Shown piece by piece: positions 34,651 through 43,509 of a stretch of DNA of 64,000 bases; position 1 is the first letter of the stretch; each line of letters starts with the position of its first letter. This DNA is from Bhargavaea ginsengi. GTDB lineage: Bacteria; Bacillota; Bacilli; Bacillales_A; Planococcaceae. Both the position numbers and the translations under genes were made by a program. The notes under the pieces were generated by a model that did not search any database, had not been told where the DNA came from, and saw only the letters and a list, made by a program, of their open reading frames with translations. The stretch lies in the NCBI RefSeq assembly GCF_900109165.1, contig NZ_FNZF01000004.1:1-64000 (forward strand). Reading direction: 5' to 3'.

Positions 34651-36786
34651 TTATGCCTTTTCAATTTGCACCTTGCCGTCTTCAAGCACTGCGCGGATCG
34701 TATCGCCTTCCCGGAAGCCTCCCCGGATCAGCCCATGCGCGACGGCGGTCTCGACATGGCGCTGGATAAATCGCTTAAGCGGGCGGGCGCCGAATTCAGC
34801 ATCGGTCCCTTCTTCAACGATCCATTCGGCGATGCCTTCCCCGAACTCAAGCCGGATACCCTGAGTTGCGACACGGCCGGCCAGATCGCGCATCATCTTC
34901 ATTGCGATTTTCAGGAAGTCGTCAGCCTTAAGTGAGTTGAAGATGACGATATCATCCATCCGGTTGATCAGCTCCGGCTTAAAGTGTTTTTTCAGCTCAG
35001 CCATCACAACGTCCTCGATCGCATGGTCTTCGATCCCCTCCATCTGGAGGAGGAGCGAGGAGCCGATGTTCGATGTCATGATGATGATTGTGTTAGTGAA
35101 GTCCACATTTCTTCCCTGGCTGTCGGTAATGCGCCCGTCATCCAATGCCTGGAGCAGGATGTTCGAGACATCCGGATGGGCCTTCTCGATCTCGTCGAGC
35201 AGCACGACGGCATAAGGGTTGCGCCGAACGGCCTCGGTCAGCTGTCCGCCTTCTTCAAAGCCCACATATCCCGGGGGCGCGCCGACTAGCCGGGAGACAG
35301 AGTGCTTCTCCATATACTCCGACATATCGATGCGGATAAAGTGATCCTCCGAATCAAACAGCGTCGCCGCGATCGTCTTGGCAAGTTCGGTCTTCCCGAC
35401 TCCGGTCGGTCCCAGGAAGAGGAACGATCCGATCGGCCTGTGCGGGTCCTTGATGCCCGCCCTTGCCCGCCAGATCGCCTCGGTCACAAGGCGGACAGCG
35501 TCATCCTGCCCGATGACCCGCTGTTCCAGCGTCTCGTCCAGGCGGAGCAGCTTTTCCCGCTCCCCTTCCACAAGTTTCGAGACCGGAATGCCCGTCCAGC
35601 GTGCGACGATGTCCGCAATCTCTTCTTCGGTCACTTCCTCGCGGAGAAGGCGGTTCTCGGAAGCGGTCAGCGGCGCCTCCAGTTCATGCAGTTCCTTCTC
35701 GGCCTGAGGAATGCGGCCGTGACGGAGCTCCGCCGCCCGGTTAAGGTCATAGCGGTTTTCCGCGTCTTCCAGCTCGCGCCGGTAGCGGTCCAGTTCCTCA
35801 CGCTTCGCCTGGACGGTGCGGATCGCTTCTTTCTCCCGTTCCCACTGCTCACGCATATCTTCTGTGGATGTCCTCAGTTCGTGCAGCTCTGAACGGATGT
35901 CTTCCAAGCGGGCCTTGCTCCGGTCATCCTTTTCCATCATGAGGGCCTGCTCTTCGATCTCCAGCTGCATGATGCGCCGTGTCACTTCATCCAGCTCCTG
36001 TGGCATCGAATCAATCTCGGTACGGATGAGCGCACTTGCCTCATCGACAAGGTCGATCGCCTTGTCCGGGAGAAAGCGCTCGGTAATGTACCGGTCGGAC
36101 AGCGATGCGGCAGCGACCAGGGCGCGGTCATGGATGCGGACACCATGGTGAAGCTCGAAGCGCTCTTTTAGGCCCCGCAGGATTGAAATCGTATCTTCCA
36201 CATCAGGTTCCTGCACGAGCACTTGCTGGAAACGGCGTTCCAGCGCGGCATCCTTTTCGATATACAGACGGTACTCGTCCAGTGTCGTCGCGCCGATCAG
36301 ATGCAGTTCGCCCCTGGCCAGCATCGGCTTCAGCATATTTCCCGCATCCATTGATCCTTCCGTACGTCCCGCGCCGACAATCGTATGGAGCTCGTCGATA
36401 AACAGGATGATCTGGCCGTCGCTGTCTTTTACCTGTTGAAGAACAGCCTTCATCCTCTCCTCGAACTCACCACGGTATTTTGCACCGGCAATCAATGCGC
36501 TCATATCCAGTTCATACAGATTCCTGTCCTTAAGCCCTTCCGGCACATCTTTCTTGACGATTCTCTGTGCCAGCCCCTCGACAATCGCCGTTTTCCCGAC
36601 ACCCGGCTCCCCGATGAGAACGGGATTGTTTTTCGTCTTTCTTGAGAGGATCCTGACCACGTCGCGGATTTCCTGGTCACGGCCAATGATCGGATCCATC
36701 TTTCCGGCCTTTACATCATCGATCAGATTTCGCCCGAACTTCTCCAACGGGCTGCGCTGATCGTCCTGCTGCATGTTCATCTGCAT
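34651..36786 (-). CDS. clpB: ClpB disaggregase lacking the N-terminal domain
   Basis: A 711-residue AAA+ chaperone. It opens at the linker ([15 protein letters not shown]), then nucleotide-binding domain 1 with Walker A GEPGVGKT (59-66), a long coiled-coil middle domain (about 260-385), and domain 2 with GPTGVGKT (about 460) and the C-terminal small domain. ClpB proteins normally have about 860 residues, with a 150-residue N-domain that is absent here. The middle domain rules out ClpC and ClpE, and no IGL/F loop for ClpP binding was evident. A CtsR operator sits 40 bp upstream, and only 150 bp separate the start from yitW, so there is no room for a missing exon-like piece. It would rescue aggregated proteins with DnaK. 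Confidence 0.93.
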   Translation of the reverse strand: MQMNMQQDDQRSPLEKFGRNLIDDVKAGKMDPIIGRDQEIRDVVRILSRKTKNNPVLIGEPGVGKTAIVEGLAQRIVKKDVPEGLKDRNLYELDMSALIAGAKYRGEFEERMKAVLQQVKDSDGQIILFIDELHTIVGAGRTEGSMDAGNMLKPMLARGELHLIGATTLDEYRLYIEKDAALERRFQQVLVQEPDVEDTISILRGLKERFELHHGVRIHDRALVAAASLSDRYITERFLPDKAIDLVDEASALIRTEIDSMPQELDEVTRRIMQLEIEEQALMMEKDDRSKARLEDIRSELHELRTSTEDMREQWEREKEAIRTVQAKREELDRYRRELEDAENRYDLNRAAELRHGRIPQAEKELHELEAPLTASENRLLREEVTEEEIADIVARWTGIPVSKLVEGEREKLLRLDETLEQRVIGQDDAVRLVTEAIWRARAGIKDPHRPIGSFLFLGPTGVGKTELAKTIAATLFDSEDHFIRIDMSEYMEKHSVSRLVGAPPGYVGFEEGGQLTEAVRRNPYAVVLLDEIEKAHPDVSNILLQALDDGRITDSQGRNVDFTNTIIIMTSNIGSSLLLQMEGIEDHAIEDVVMAELKKHFKPELINRMDDIVIFNSLKADDFLKIAMKMMRDLAGRVATQGIRLEFGEGIAEWIVEEGTDAEFGARPLKRFIQRHVETAVAHGLIRGGFREGDTIRAVLEDGKVQIEKA

Positions 36787-36826
36787 TGTTGATTCGCCCC
36801 CAAACCCTGAATTGATCTATACTGAC

Positions 36827-36843
36827 TTTGACCTTATTTGACT
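36827..36843 (-). promoter_or_regulatory. CtsR operator of clpB
   Basis: On the minus strand AGTCAAATAAGGTCAAA fits the CtsR heptad repeat RGTCAAA-NAN-RGTCAAA at every position. It lies just downstream of the -10 box TATAAT (36850-36855), as in other clp genes. Confidence 0.9.
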
Positions 36844-36892
36844 ATATTCATTATAAAGTATTCCCCCGGAACATTAAAGCGAAACGAAAAAA

Positions 36893-36922
36893 CCGCACGT
36901 TGACCCTTTTAGGCACGTGCGG
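36893..36922 (-). terminator. yitW terminator
   Basis: Stem CCGCACGT/ACGTGCGG with a 14-nt loop; the minus strand continues with TTTTTTCG. Confidence 0.8.
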
Positions 36923-36935
36923 CTGGGTAATTCTA

Positions 36936-37244
36936 TTAACGTACACCAAGCGCGATTTTCGCGTAGCGGGACATCATGTCCTTCGACCATGGCGGGCTCC
37001 AGATGATGTTAACTTCTGTTTCCTTGACCTCAGGCAGTTCGGCCAGTTCACGTTTGACGTTATCAACGATCATCGGGCCCATCGGGCATCCCAGCGACGT
37101 AAGCGTCATCGTGACATCCACTTTGCCGGCTTCATCCATATCCACATCGTAGACAAGGCCCAGGTTCACTATGTCAATGCCAAGCTCGGGGTCGATCACG
37201 TTCTCGAGCGCACCCATGAGGCTGTCTTTCATCTCCTGATCCAT
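36936..37244 (-). CDS. yitW: MIP18/DUF59 iron-sulfur assembly factor YitW
   Basis: A 102-residue DUF59 protein. The signature IDPELGIDIVNLGLVYDV and TSLGCPMG with its Cys are typical of the SufT/PaaD-like family that helps load Fe-S clusters. Three ATG codons stand in a row; the third (37244) is best spaced from GGAAGGGG. It lies 37 bp after yitV on the same strand, as in B. subtilis. Direct function in this clade is inferred. Confidence 0.88.
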   Translation of the reverse strand: MDQEMKDSLMGALENVIDPELGIDIVNLGLVYDVDMDEAGKVDVTMTLTSLGCPMGPMIVDNVKRELAELPEVKETEVNIIWSPPWSKDMMSRYAKIALGVR

Positions 37245-37281
37245 CATCATTCCCCTTCCGTTCTTTGCTGACTCCATCATA

Positions 37282-38058
37282 TCAGACCGTGGCGACATCA
37301 TTCAAATAGGTTGCAAGCCAGTCCGCGCATTCCAGCATGCCCGTCCTGGAGACCGCATGTCCCGCCTGGCGCTCGTAGCGGGTTTTCAGCCTCTCCGGTG
37401 CCTCCCGGTAGTCTTCCCGCAGCGCCTCGACAAAATTCCTGGTCGGCTTGAACGGGACGGTCTCGTCCATTTCGCCATGCCAGAAATAGACCGGCCTGCC
37501 GGCAAGCGGTTTGCGGTCTTTTGTCAGGTCGAACTTGCCGAGTGTCTCCAGAAGGCCGCGCCGCTCATCCGGCGTCAGCGGAATTTCAAAGCCTTTCGCT
37601 TCGTATTGCGCCATCTGGGCTTTCGCCAGGCTGACATATCCCGGCGTGCCCATCATGACAGCCGCGCAATCAATCCAGTCATAGACCTTCAGGCAGCCGA
37701 GAGTCTCGATGCCGCCCATCGACGTTCCGGCGACTCCGATTTTCCCCGCCTTCGGGTAGCGGCGGCCGATCTCTTCCTTAAGTATGCCGACTTCTTCGAT
37801 GCTTGTCAGGACGATTTCCCAGAACCTTAGGCTCAGCTGGACCTCATCAAGCCCTTCTTCCCTCTCGCCGTGCAGATGAGCTTCCGGAAGAATGACACGG
37901 AGTCCCTGCTTGGCCATATTGTATGCATAATGCAGATTGTGTTCCTTGGCACTTGTAAAGCCATGAAGGAATATAACAACCGGGGAGGATTCCCCGCCTG
38001 TTTCGGGGTATATATGCAGGAGCGGTATGCCCGCCCACCGTTCTTCTCTGATTTCCAT
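37282..38058 (-). CDS. yitV: Alpha/beta-hydrolase, YitV family esterase
   Basis: A 258-residue hydrolase. The oxyanion strand is IFLHGFTSAKEHN, the nucleophile Ser is in AGTSMGGIETLG, the Asp in WHGEMDETVPF and the His in QAGHAVS. AGGAAG lies eight bases before the ATG at 38058. It is divergent from yitU and precedes yitW, the B. subtilis order. The substrate is unknown. Confidence 0.87.
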   Translation of the reverse strand: MEIREERWAGIPLLHIYPETGGESSPVVIFLHGFTSAKEHNLHYAYNMAKQGLRVILPEAHLHGEREEGLDEVQLSLRFWEIVLTSIEEVGILKEEIGRRYPKAGKIGVAGTSMGGIETLGCLKVYDWIDCAAVMMGTPGYVSLAKAQMAQYEAKGFEIPLTPDERRGLLETLGKFDLTKDRKPLAGRPVYFWHGEMDETVPFKPTRNFVEALREDYREAPERLKTRYERQAGHAVSRTGMLECADWLATYLNDVATV

Positions 38059-38200
38059 GTGCAGCACTTCCTATTTTTTTCTTTTTATCGTATCAGACAG
38101 AACAGGAAAACTAAACCGGAACGGCAGCCCTTCCCGGGGGCTATTTTTGACTTGGCCTCCCATTGCGGTCTACACTCAATCTTGAAGGGGGAGAACGAAT

Positions 38201-39025
38201 ATGAAACAGCACCTTATCGTACTTGATTTGGACGGCACGCTGCTTACAGATGAAAAAGTAATATCCGATAAAACGGAGCAAACTCTGCGAGCTGCAAGAC
38301 AGGCCGGCCATCAGGTGATGATCGCCACCGGGCGGCCATATCGCGCCAGCGAGCCTTATTATAGGCAGCTGAACCTGGATGTCCCGATCGTCAATTTTAA
38401 TGGAGCATTTGTCCACCATCCTGCGGATCGGAGCTGGAAGCCGTTCCATGAACCGATCAGCCTGCCGGTTGTCGGCGAAGTCGTTGAGGCCCTCCAGGAC
38501 TTTAACGTGCACAACGTCGTTGCGGAAGTGATGGATGATGTCTATATCCACCGCCATGATGAAAAACTGATGAACATCTTCACGATGGGCGAGCCGTCGG
38601 TGACGGTCGGCGACCTCCGTTCCTATCTCAAGGACAATCCGACAAGCCTTCTGATCCATCCCGAGCAGGAAGATCAGGACAAAATCAGGCAGCATCTGGC
38701 CGATGTGCATGCGGAAGTCATCGACCACCGCCGCTGGGGAGCTCCGTGGCATGTCATCGAAGTGATCCGGCATGGCCTGAACAAGGCGGTCGGAATTTCG
38801 AAAGTTGCCGGATGGCTAGATATTCCGCAGGAGCGGATCATCGCTTTCGGTGATGAGGACAACGATTATGAAATGATCGAATATGCCGGCACCGGCGTTG
38901 CGATGGGCAACGCCATCAACGGACTGAAGTCAATCGCCGATGAAGTGACCGGGACTAATAACGAGGACGGCATTGCCGCCGTACTTGAAGAGCGGCTAAA
39001 ACTGAAACTGGAAAGCAATACTTAA
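38201..39025 (+). CDS. yitU: HAD-superfamily Cof-type phosphatase YitU
   Basis: A 274-residue HAD phosphatase with motif I DLDGTLLTDE (8-17), motif II in MIATGRPYR, a C2-type cap, and motif IV FGDEDNDYEM. YitU of B. subtilis dephosphorylates the riboflavin intermediate 5-amino-6-ribitylamino-uracil phosphate among other sugar phosphates. GGGGGAG precedes the ATG. It begins a three-gene run with degV and the flavoprotein, 12 bp before the former. Confidence 0.9.
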   Translation: MKQHLIVLDLDGTLLTDEKVISDKTEQTLRAARQAGHQVMIATGRPYRASEPYYRQLNLDVPIVNFNGAFVHHPADRSWKPFHEPISLPVVGEVVEALQDFNVHNVVAEVMDDVYIHRHDEKLMNIFTMGEPSVTVGDLRSYLKDNPTSLLIHPEQEDQDKIRQHLADVHAEVIDHRRWGAPWHVIEVIRHGLNKAVGISKVAGWLDIPQERIIAFGDEDNDYEMIEYAGTGVAMGNAINGLKSIADEVTGTNNEDGIAAVLEERLKLKLESNT

Positions 39026-39037
39026 GGAGGACGAATG

Positions 39038-39889
39038 ATGAAACTGTTCACAGACAGCGGATCCGACCTGCCGCTCTCATTTTTTGAGGAACATGACGTG
39101 ACCCTCCTCCCCCTCCGCGTGGAGATTGGCGGTGACTCATACGACGATATTTCGGAAATCGATTCCACCACCATTTTCCGGAGAATCCGGAACGGGGAAC
39201 GCCCAAAAACTTCCCAGGTATCACCGGAGCTGTTCACGAGGAAATGGAACGAACTGGCGGAGTCCGGTGAAGAAGGGCTCTACATTGCCTTTTCCTCCGA
39301 ACTTTCCGGTACATACAGCACGGGTGTGGTGATCCGTGACCAGGTCAAAGAAGACCATCCGGAACTTGACATTGTGATCATCGACACAAAAGGTGCTTCC
39401 CTGGGGCAGGGACTGATCGTCCAGGAAGCCGCCCGCCTTCGGGATGCCGGCAAGAGCCGTGATGAAATCGCTGCAGCTTTACGCATCCTGGTGGACCGAG
39501 TCGTCTCTCTGTTCACCGTGGAAGACCTCGACTACCTCGCCAAAGGCGGCAGGGTGTCCAAGGCGAGCGCCTTTATCGGCGGCCTGCTGAATATCAAGCC
39601 GCTCCTCCATGTCGAGGACGGCAAGCTGGTCCCTATTGAAAAGTACCGGGGACGCAAAAAAGTGTTCCAGCGCATGGTTGGCCTTATGGAAGAACGGGGC
39701 AGCAGCTTTTCCGGCCAGCACGTGGCCATCAGCCACGGAGATGACGAGGAAGCGGCTCTCACTCTGAAGGGGATGATCGAGGATTCCCACAAGCCGGCGT
39801 CGGTCGGCATCTACCAGATCGGCTCCGCGATCGGTGCCCATACCGGTCCGGGTTGCATTGCCTTGTTTTTCCTTGGGCCGGAAGCTTAA
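39038..39889 (+). CDS. DegV family fatty-acid-binding protein
   Basis: A 283-residue DegV protein. The N-terminal TDSGSDLP and the SSELSGTYSTGVV and TKGASLGQGL blocks are the standard family marks. DegV-type proteins bind fatty acids and serve fatty-acid kinases (FakB); YitS of B. subtilis has this place. Two ATG codons overlap; the second (39038) is better spaced from AGGAGG. The gene follows yitU by 12 bp. Confidence 0.9.
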   Translation: MKLFTDSGSDLPLSFFEEHDVTLLPLRVEIGGDSYDDISEIDSTTIFRRIRNGERPKTSQVSPELFTRKWNELAESGEEGLYIAFSSELSGTYSTGVVIRDQVKEDHPELDIVIIDTKGASLGQGLIVQEAARLRDAGKSRDEIAAALRILVDRVVSLFTVEDLDYLAKGGRVSKASAFIGGLLNIKPLLHVEDGKLVPIEKYRGRKKVFQRMVGLMEERGSSFSGQHVAISHGDDEEAALTLKGMIEDSHKPASVGIYQIGSAIGAHTGPGCIALFFLGPEA

Positions 39890-39909
39890 CAGCCAGAAAG
39901 GATGATTGG

Positions 39910-41241
39910 ATGAAAATCGTCGTCATCGGGGCGGTCGCCGGAGGGGCGACCGTTTCTTCTCAGATCCGCCACTTTTTGTCGGATGCCGACATCACCCTGA
40001 TCGGAAAGGACTCGGAGCTCGGCTTCGGCACATGCGGAATGCCGTATGTGCTTGGCGGGCTGATCGATAGCGAGGAAGACCTTGTCCATGCGACACCTGA
40101 AGGATTCAGTGAGAAGAAATCGATCGATGTGCGTCTACTTCATGAAGCGACGAAAATCGATCGCGCAACCAAGAAAGTCCACATCTGCAATTTGGAGACG
40201 GGTCAAACTGATGAGCTGCCTTATGATAAGCTCGTGCTTTCTCCCGGTGGGCGTGCCCGGAAGCCGGCCGTTCCGGGAAAACCGGACATTCCAATGTTTA
40301 CACTCCGTCACTTCGGCGATCTTGGGCAGTTCAAGTCATTCCTTGATGAACAGAAGCCTGCCTCCTGCCTGGTGATCGGCGGCGGTTTCATCGGTGTGGA
40401 ACTGGCGGAGAACTTCCGGCACCGCGGCATCGAGACTGCCCTTGTCGAACATAATGACCATGTCATGCCGATCGGGGACGAAGATATGTCGGATCTGCTC
40501 GCAGAAGAGATGGAGCGGAACGGTGTCCGGCTCCATCTCGGACGGGAGCTGAAAATGATCGACGGCAGGAGGATCACCCTCGATGACGGCACCGAACTGG
40601 AAGCTGATTTCATCGCGACTGCTGTCGGCCTGGAGCCCAACACACTGCTTGCCAAAGAAGCCGGCATTGAGATCGGACCGACCGGAGGGATTGCGACGGA
40701 CCCGTTTATGAGGACGAACGATCCGGATATCTATGCGATCGGGGATGCTGCCGAAGTCAAGGACTGGTTTACTGGAAAGCCCAAGCGGGTTCCGCTTTCA
40801 TGGCCTGCACACCGGGCCGCATTCATCGTCGCAAACCACCTTGCCGGAGGAGACACGGAGATGGACGGGATGCTTGGCACATCGATCACGAAACTCTTTT
40901 CCCTCACCGCCGGCATGACCGGCATGACAGAGAAAATGCTGAAAAAAGAAGGGATGGCCTACAAAACGGTTATCCACAAGAGCCGGTCAAATGCCGGATA
41001 CTATCCCGACAGCGGAAAACTTGTCCTGAAAGTCCATTATGATCCCGACACCCGCGCCATTTATGGTGCGCAGGCGGTCGGAGAAAAAGGCGCGGACAAG
41101 CGCATCGACGTGATCGCCACTGCGATCCGGGGCGGACTCACCGTTGATGATCTTTCGGCCATAGAGACGGCGTATGCCCCGCCATACGGATCCCCGAAAG
41201 ATCCGGTCAACATGCTCGGATACCGGGCAATGCGGTCCTGA
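39910..41241 (+). CDS. CoA-disulfide-reductase-like flavoprotein
   Basis: A 443-residue pyridine nucleotide-disulfide oxidoreductase. It has the FAD-binding start KIVVIGAVAGGAT, one redox Cys in LGFGTCGMPYVLGG as in CoA-disulfide reductase or NADH oxidase, the NAD-binding VIGGGFIGVELAE, and the FAD motif YAIGDAAEV. A dimerisation domain ends the protein, with YAPPYGSPKDPVN. The single Cys suggests CoA-disulfide or persulfide reduction. AAAGGATG lies before the ATG at 39910; the longer frame starting in degV is not used. It ends a run of three co-directional genes. Confidence 0.88.
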   Translation: MKIVVIGAVAGGATVSSQIRHFLSDADITLIGKDSELGFGTCGMPYVLGGLIDSEEDLVHATPEGFSEKKSIDVRLLHEATKIDRATKKVHICNLETGQTDELPYDKLVLSPGGRARKPAVPGKPDIPMFTLRHFGDLGQFKSFLDEQKPASCLVIGGGFIGVELAENFRHRGIETALVEHNDHVMPIGDEDMSDLLAEEMERNGVRLHLGRELKMIDGRRITLDDGTELEADFIATAVGLEPNTLLAKEAGIEIGPTGGIATDPFMRTNDPDIYAIGDAAEVKDWFTGKPKRVPLSWPAHRAAFIVANHLAGGDTEMDGMLGTSITKLFSLTAGMTGMTEKMLKKEGMAYKTVIHKSRSNAGYYPDSGKLVLKVHYDPDTRAIYGAQAVGEKGADKRIDVIATAIRGGLTVDDLSAIETAYAPPYGSPKDPVNMLGYRAMRS

Positions 41242-41257
41242 ATTTTATTTCCACATC

Positions 41258-41295
41258 GAACAGGCCTCCATCCTTTTCCGGATGGAGGCCTGTTC
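41258..41295. terminator. Bidirectional terminator after the flavoprotein gene
   Basis: Perfect 16-bp stem (41258-41273 with 41280-41295) with a 6-nt loop, shared by the convergent amylase-like gene. Confidence 0.88.
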
Positions 41296-41303
41296 CTATA
41301 AAT

Positions 41304-42758
41304 TTATTTTTTTGCCCGTGCAGCCTGCTCGTCTTTTGCACGCTGCTTCCCTTTTCTCCAGACCATGTAGATGAATCCGATGAATGTCACGTAGACGAGG
41401 ATAGCTGCAATGATATACGGGATATTGAGCCCGGTATCTTCCTCGACAATGAATAGGTCCGCCTCTTCCCTGTCGAGCACGACCCGGTATTCACCGCTGT
41501 CCGCCTGACTGACCAGATTATCATCCATCAGGGCACGCAGCCGCTTGCCTTCGCCGATTTCCTCTTGGGACAGGTCGATGCGCTGTGTCTCGCTCGTATT
41601 GTTGAGAACGACAACCCACGTCTCCTCATCACTGAATCGTTTATAAACGATCAGCCCGTCTTCATTGTGGAGAAGTTTGAAGTCTCCGGTACGGAGTGTC
41701 TCCGATTGGTTCCGCAGGCCGTTCACATCAGTGATGTGGTCCTTGAGCTCCTCATCCGTCTTGAAATTGTGGAGCGGATGTGTAACTGGCGCTTCCTTGC
41801 CCGCCACTGCAATTTCAGTACCGTAAGTCATGACCGGCACGCCAGGCAGAGTGAAGAGCGCCGTTGCTGCGATGTTCCAGCGTGTCGGCGGGAACATCCT
41901 CCGTTCCACCATTTCCGTCGTGAATCTCGTGGTGTTCAGGGTGTCGAAGAACATCATCGACGGAGGATCCGTATTTTCAACCTTGTCCAAAGTAGCAGAA
42001 TCCGGATCCATCTCGACAAATGCCGCACGGAGAGCCTCCATCACATCCGGGTCATACACCAGATCAAAATCAGCTTCGGAAGGTGCGACCGAAAACACGG
42101 TGATCGAAGGCGCTTCTTTTTTCAGAGCATCGATCATCCGGTTCAGAAACGCCGGATCTGCCTCACCAAAGCTTGTCAGCCGGATGCCATCGAGACCGGT
42201 TTCCGCCGCAAACGAGACGGCCGCATCGATTAGTGCTTCCCGGACTTCCTCGTTGCCAAGGTCCCAGTTGACCGTTTCTCCGTCATCGGAAGGGATGGCC
42301 CAACCTTCATGTTCTGCGGTCCACTCGTGATCAGGACTCACACCGCCCAGCGGGAAGTCTGCATAAACTGACATGTCCTTCTCATGATAGGCAGACAGCA
42401 TATCGCTCAGTTCGTCTTCCGTTCCGAAACGGTCCTCGATCGCTTCGTAGCTCAGAACTGCACGGCCGTCATAGGTCACTGTTTCGAAAATGGGGCCGAT
42501 CGAGACCGAGGTGAAGCCCATTTCCTGGAGATAATCAGACTTTTCCTGAAGGCCGGCAAAGTCCCCGCCGTTGAATCCCTGGCTATCACGGGGATCGGCT
42601 CCCTGGTCATTCTCTGTCGCTCCGTTGTAAAACCGGTCAACGAGCGTATCATAAATGCTTTCATCGTGAATCGTCCGTTCATCCGCAGCAACTGCAGGAA
42701 TTACGGCGGTTCCGAAAAGTAAAGCCGCGCCAAGTGCGGCAACTGTCTTCTTGAACAC
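41304..42758 (-). CDS. Membrane-anchored GH13 alpha-amylase homologue, probably inactive
   Basis: A 484-residue protein with a Sec signal (about 1-25), a GH13 barrel and a C-terminal helix (about 447-468) with a basic tail, so anchored outside the membrane. The fold is clear from VDRFYNG, GFNGGDFAGL and PGVPVMTYGTEI. All catalytic regions are altered: region I DFPLGG lacks the Asn-His, region II GIRLTSFG has Thr195 where the Asp nucleophile should be, region III FSVAPSEAD lacks the Glu, and region IV FDTLNTTRF has Leu-Asn for His-Asp. The frame is intact and the rest well kept, so a binding or scaffold function is likelier than decay. It stands alone with a terminator and phased repeats upstream. 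Confidence 0.85.
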   Translation of the reverse strand: MFKKTVAALGAALLFGTAVIPAVAADERTIHDESIYDTLVDRFYNGATENDQGADPRDSQGFNGGDFAGLQEKSDYLQEMGFTSVSIGPIFETVTYDGRAVLSYEAIEDRFGTEDELSDMLSAYHEKDMSVYADFPLGGVSPDHEWTAEHEGWAIPSDDGETVNWDLGNEEVREALIDAAVSFAAETGLDGIRLTSFGEADPAFLNRMIDALKKEAPSITVFSVAPSEADFDLVYDPDVMEALRAAFVEMDPDSATLDKVENTDPPSMMFFDTLNTTRFTTEMVERRMFPPTRWNIAATALFTLPGVPVMTYGTEIAVAGKEAPVTHPLHNFKTDEELKDHITDVNGLRNQSETLRTGDFKLLHNEDGLIVYKRFSDEETWVVVLNNTSETQRIDLSQEEIGEGKRLRALMDDNLVSQADSGEYRVVLDREEADLFIVEEDTGLNIPYIIAAILVYVTFIGFIYMVWRKGKQRAKDEQAARAKK

Positions 42759-42882
42759 TTATATCGTCACTCCTTGTTCCATCATCCGTTATTTTATCAT
42801 CCCGCACCGTACGCGGCGACCCGTACGGAAAATCCATGAATGAAAACTCCCGGAAATGGGGCGGAAATGTGAATTCACAATC

Positions 42883-42987
42883 GGGTTTATGATCGCTTCT
42901 GACGAGATTGTCAACGTTTCAGTAGAGTTAATCAACGTATCACCTAAGATCGTCAACGCCTCAATAAAGATCGTAAACGTCTCACTC
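42883..42987. repeat. 21-bp tandem repeats upstream of the amylase-like gene
   Basis: Four direct repeats with an exact 21-bp period; the core TCAACGTNTCA starts at 42911, 42932, 42953 and 42974, mostly preceded by AAGATCG. A weaker fifth unit lies at 42883. The repeats are non-coding and lie between the yisL terminator and the amylase-like start. Confidence 0.85.
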
Positions 42988-43016
42988 CTTTTCCCCGGCC
43001 CTTCAGAATGAAAAGG

Positions 43017-43058
43017 AAAAAGCCGGAAACCGGTCCGAAGACCCGTTTCCGGCTTTTT
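43017..43058 (-). terminator. yisL terminator
   Basis: Perfect 14-bp stem AAAAAGCCGGAAAC/GTTTCCGGCTTTTT (43017-43030, 43045-43058). Confidence 0.88.
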
Positions 43059-43065
43059 GTTCCTG

Positions 43066-43437
43066 TCAGAAGAAGTCCATGCCGATCGGCAGGCTCATGC
43101 CGATGAACATCGTCACAAGGAGGCTGATGAAAAACAGCGCCCAGAAGACGGTGGTCGGCTTGTCTTTGTTCTGACGGACAAGCACCATTTCCATGAATCC
43201 GATCGTCACGACGCCAAGCAGGAACTTGACTCCGTACATGGCCGCATCGGAGCTGGACCATGCGAAGAACAGGAAGGCCCCGCTGAGGATGACGAGGATG
43301 TAGAAGAGACGGAGGATCATATGAACGATCTTACGCCCCTTGCTTCCTTTCGCCATGACCGCTGCCACCAGGAACAAAATGATTGCGACGACCCAGGTGA
43401 AGATGTGCAGATGTGTCGTATCCGTAAAGATGCCCAA
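43066..43437 (-). CDS. yisL: UPF0344 / DUF1516 membrane protein YisL
   Basis: A 123-residue protein with four hydrophobic helices and the start THLHIFTWVV, typical of YisL. Function is unknown. The start is TTG with AGAGGTGG upstream. As in B. subtilis it lies beside yisK. It ends at its own terminator. Confidence 0.85.
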   Translation of the reverse strand: MGIFTDTTHLHIFTWVVAIILFLVAAVMAKGSKGRKIVHMILRLFYILVILSGAFLFFAWSSSDAAMYGVKFLLGVVTIGFMEMVLVRQNKDKPTTVFWALFFISLLVTMFIGMSLPIGMDFF

Positions 43438-43509
43438 CTAGTCCACCTCTTTTTCTATGATTGCCCTTTTATCCTACCATAATCGGGTACCGGCAATCAC
43501 GCAGGACGG

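Noticed and set aside
34651-36786. clpB as a truncated pseudogene
   Set aside because: Both AAA domains and the middle domain are intact, and promoter, CtsR site and ribosome site sit directly before the short start.
42883-42987. CRISPR array
   Set aside because: The repeats are directly contiguous and degenerate with no unique spacers and no cas genes.
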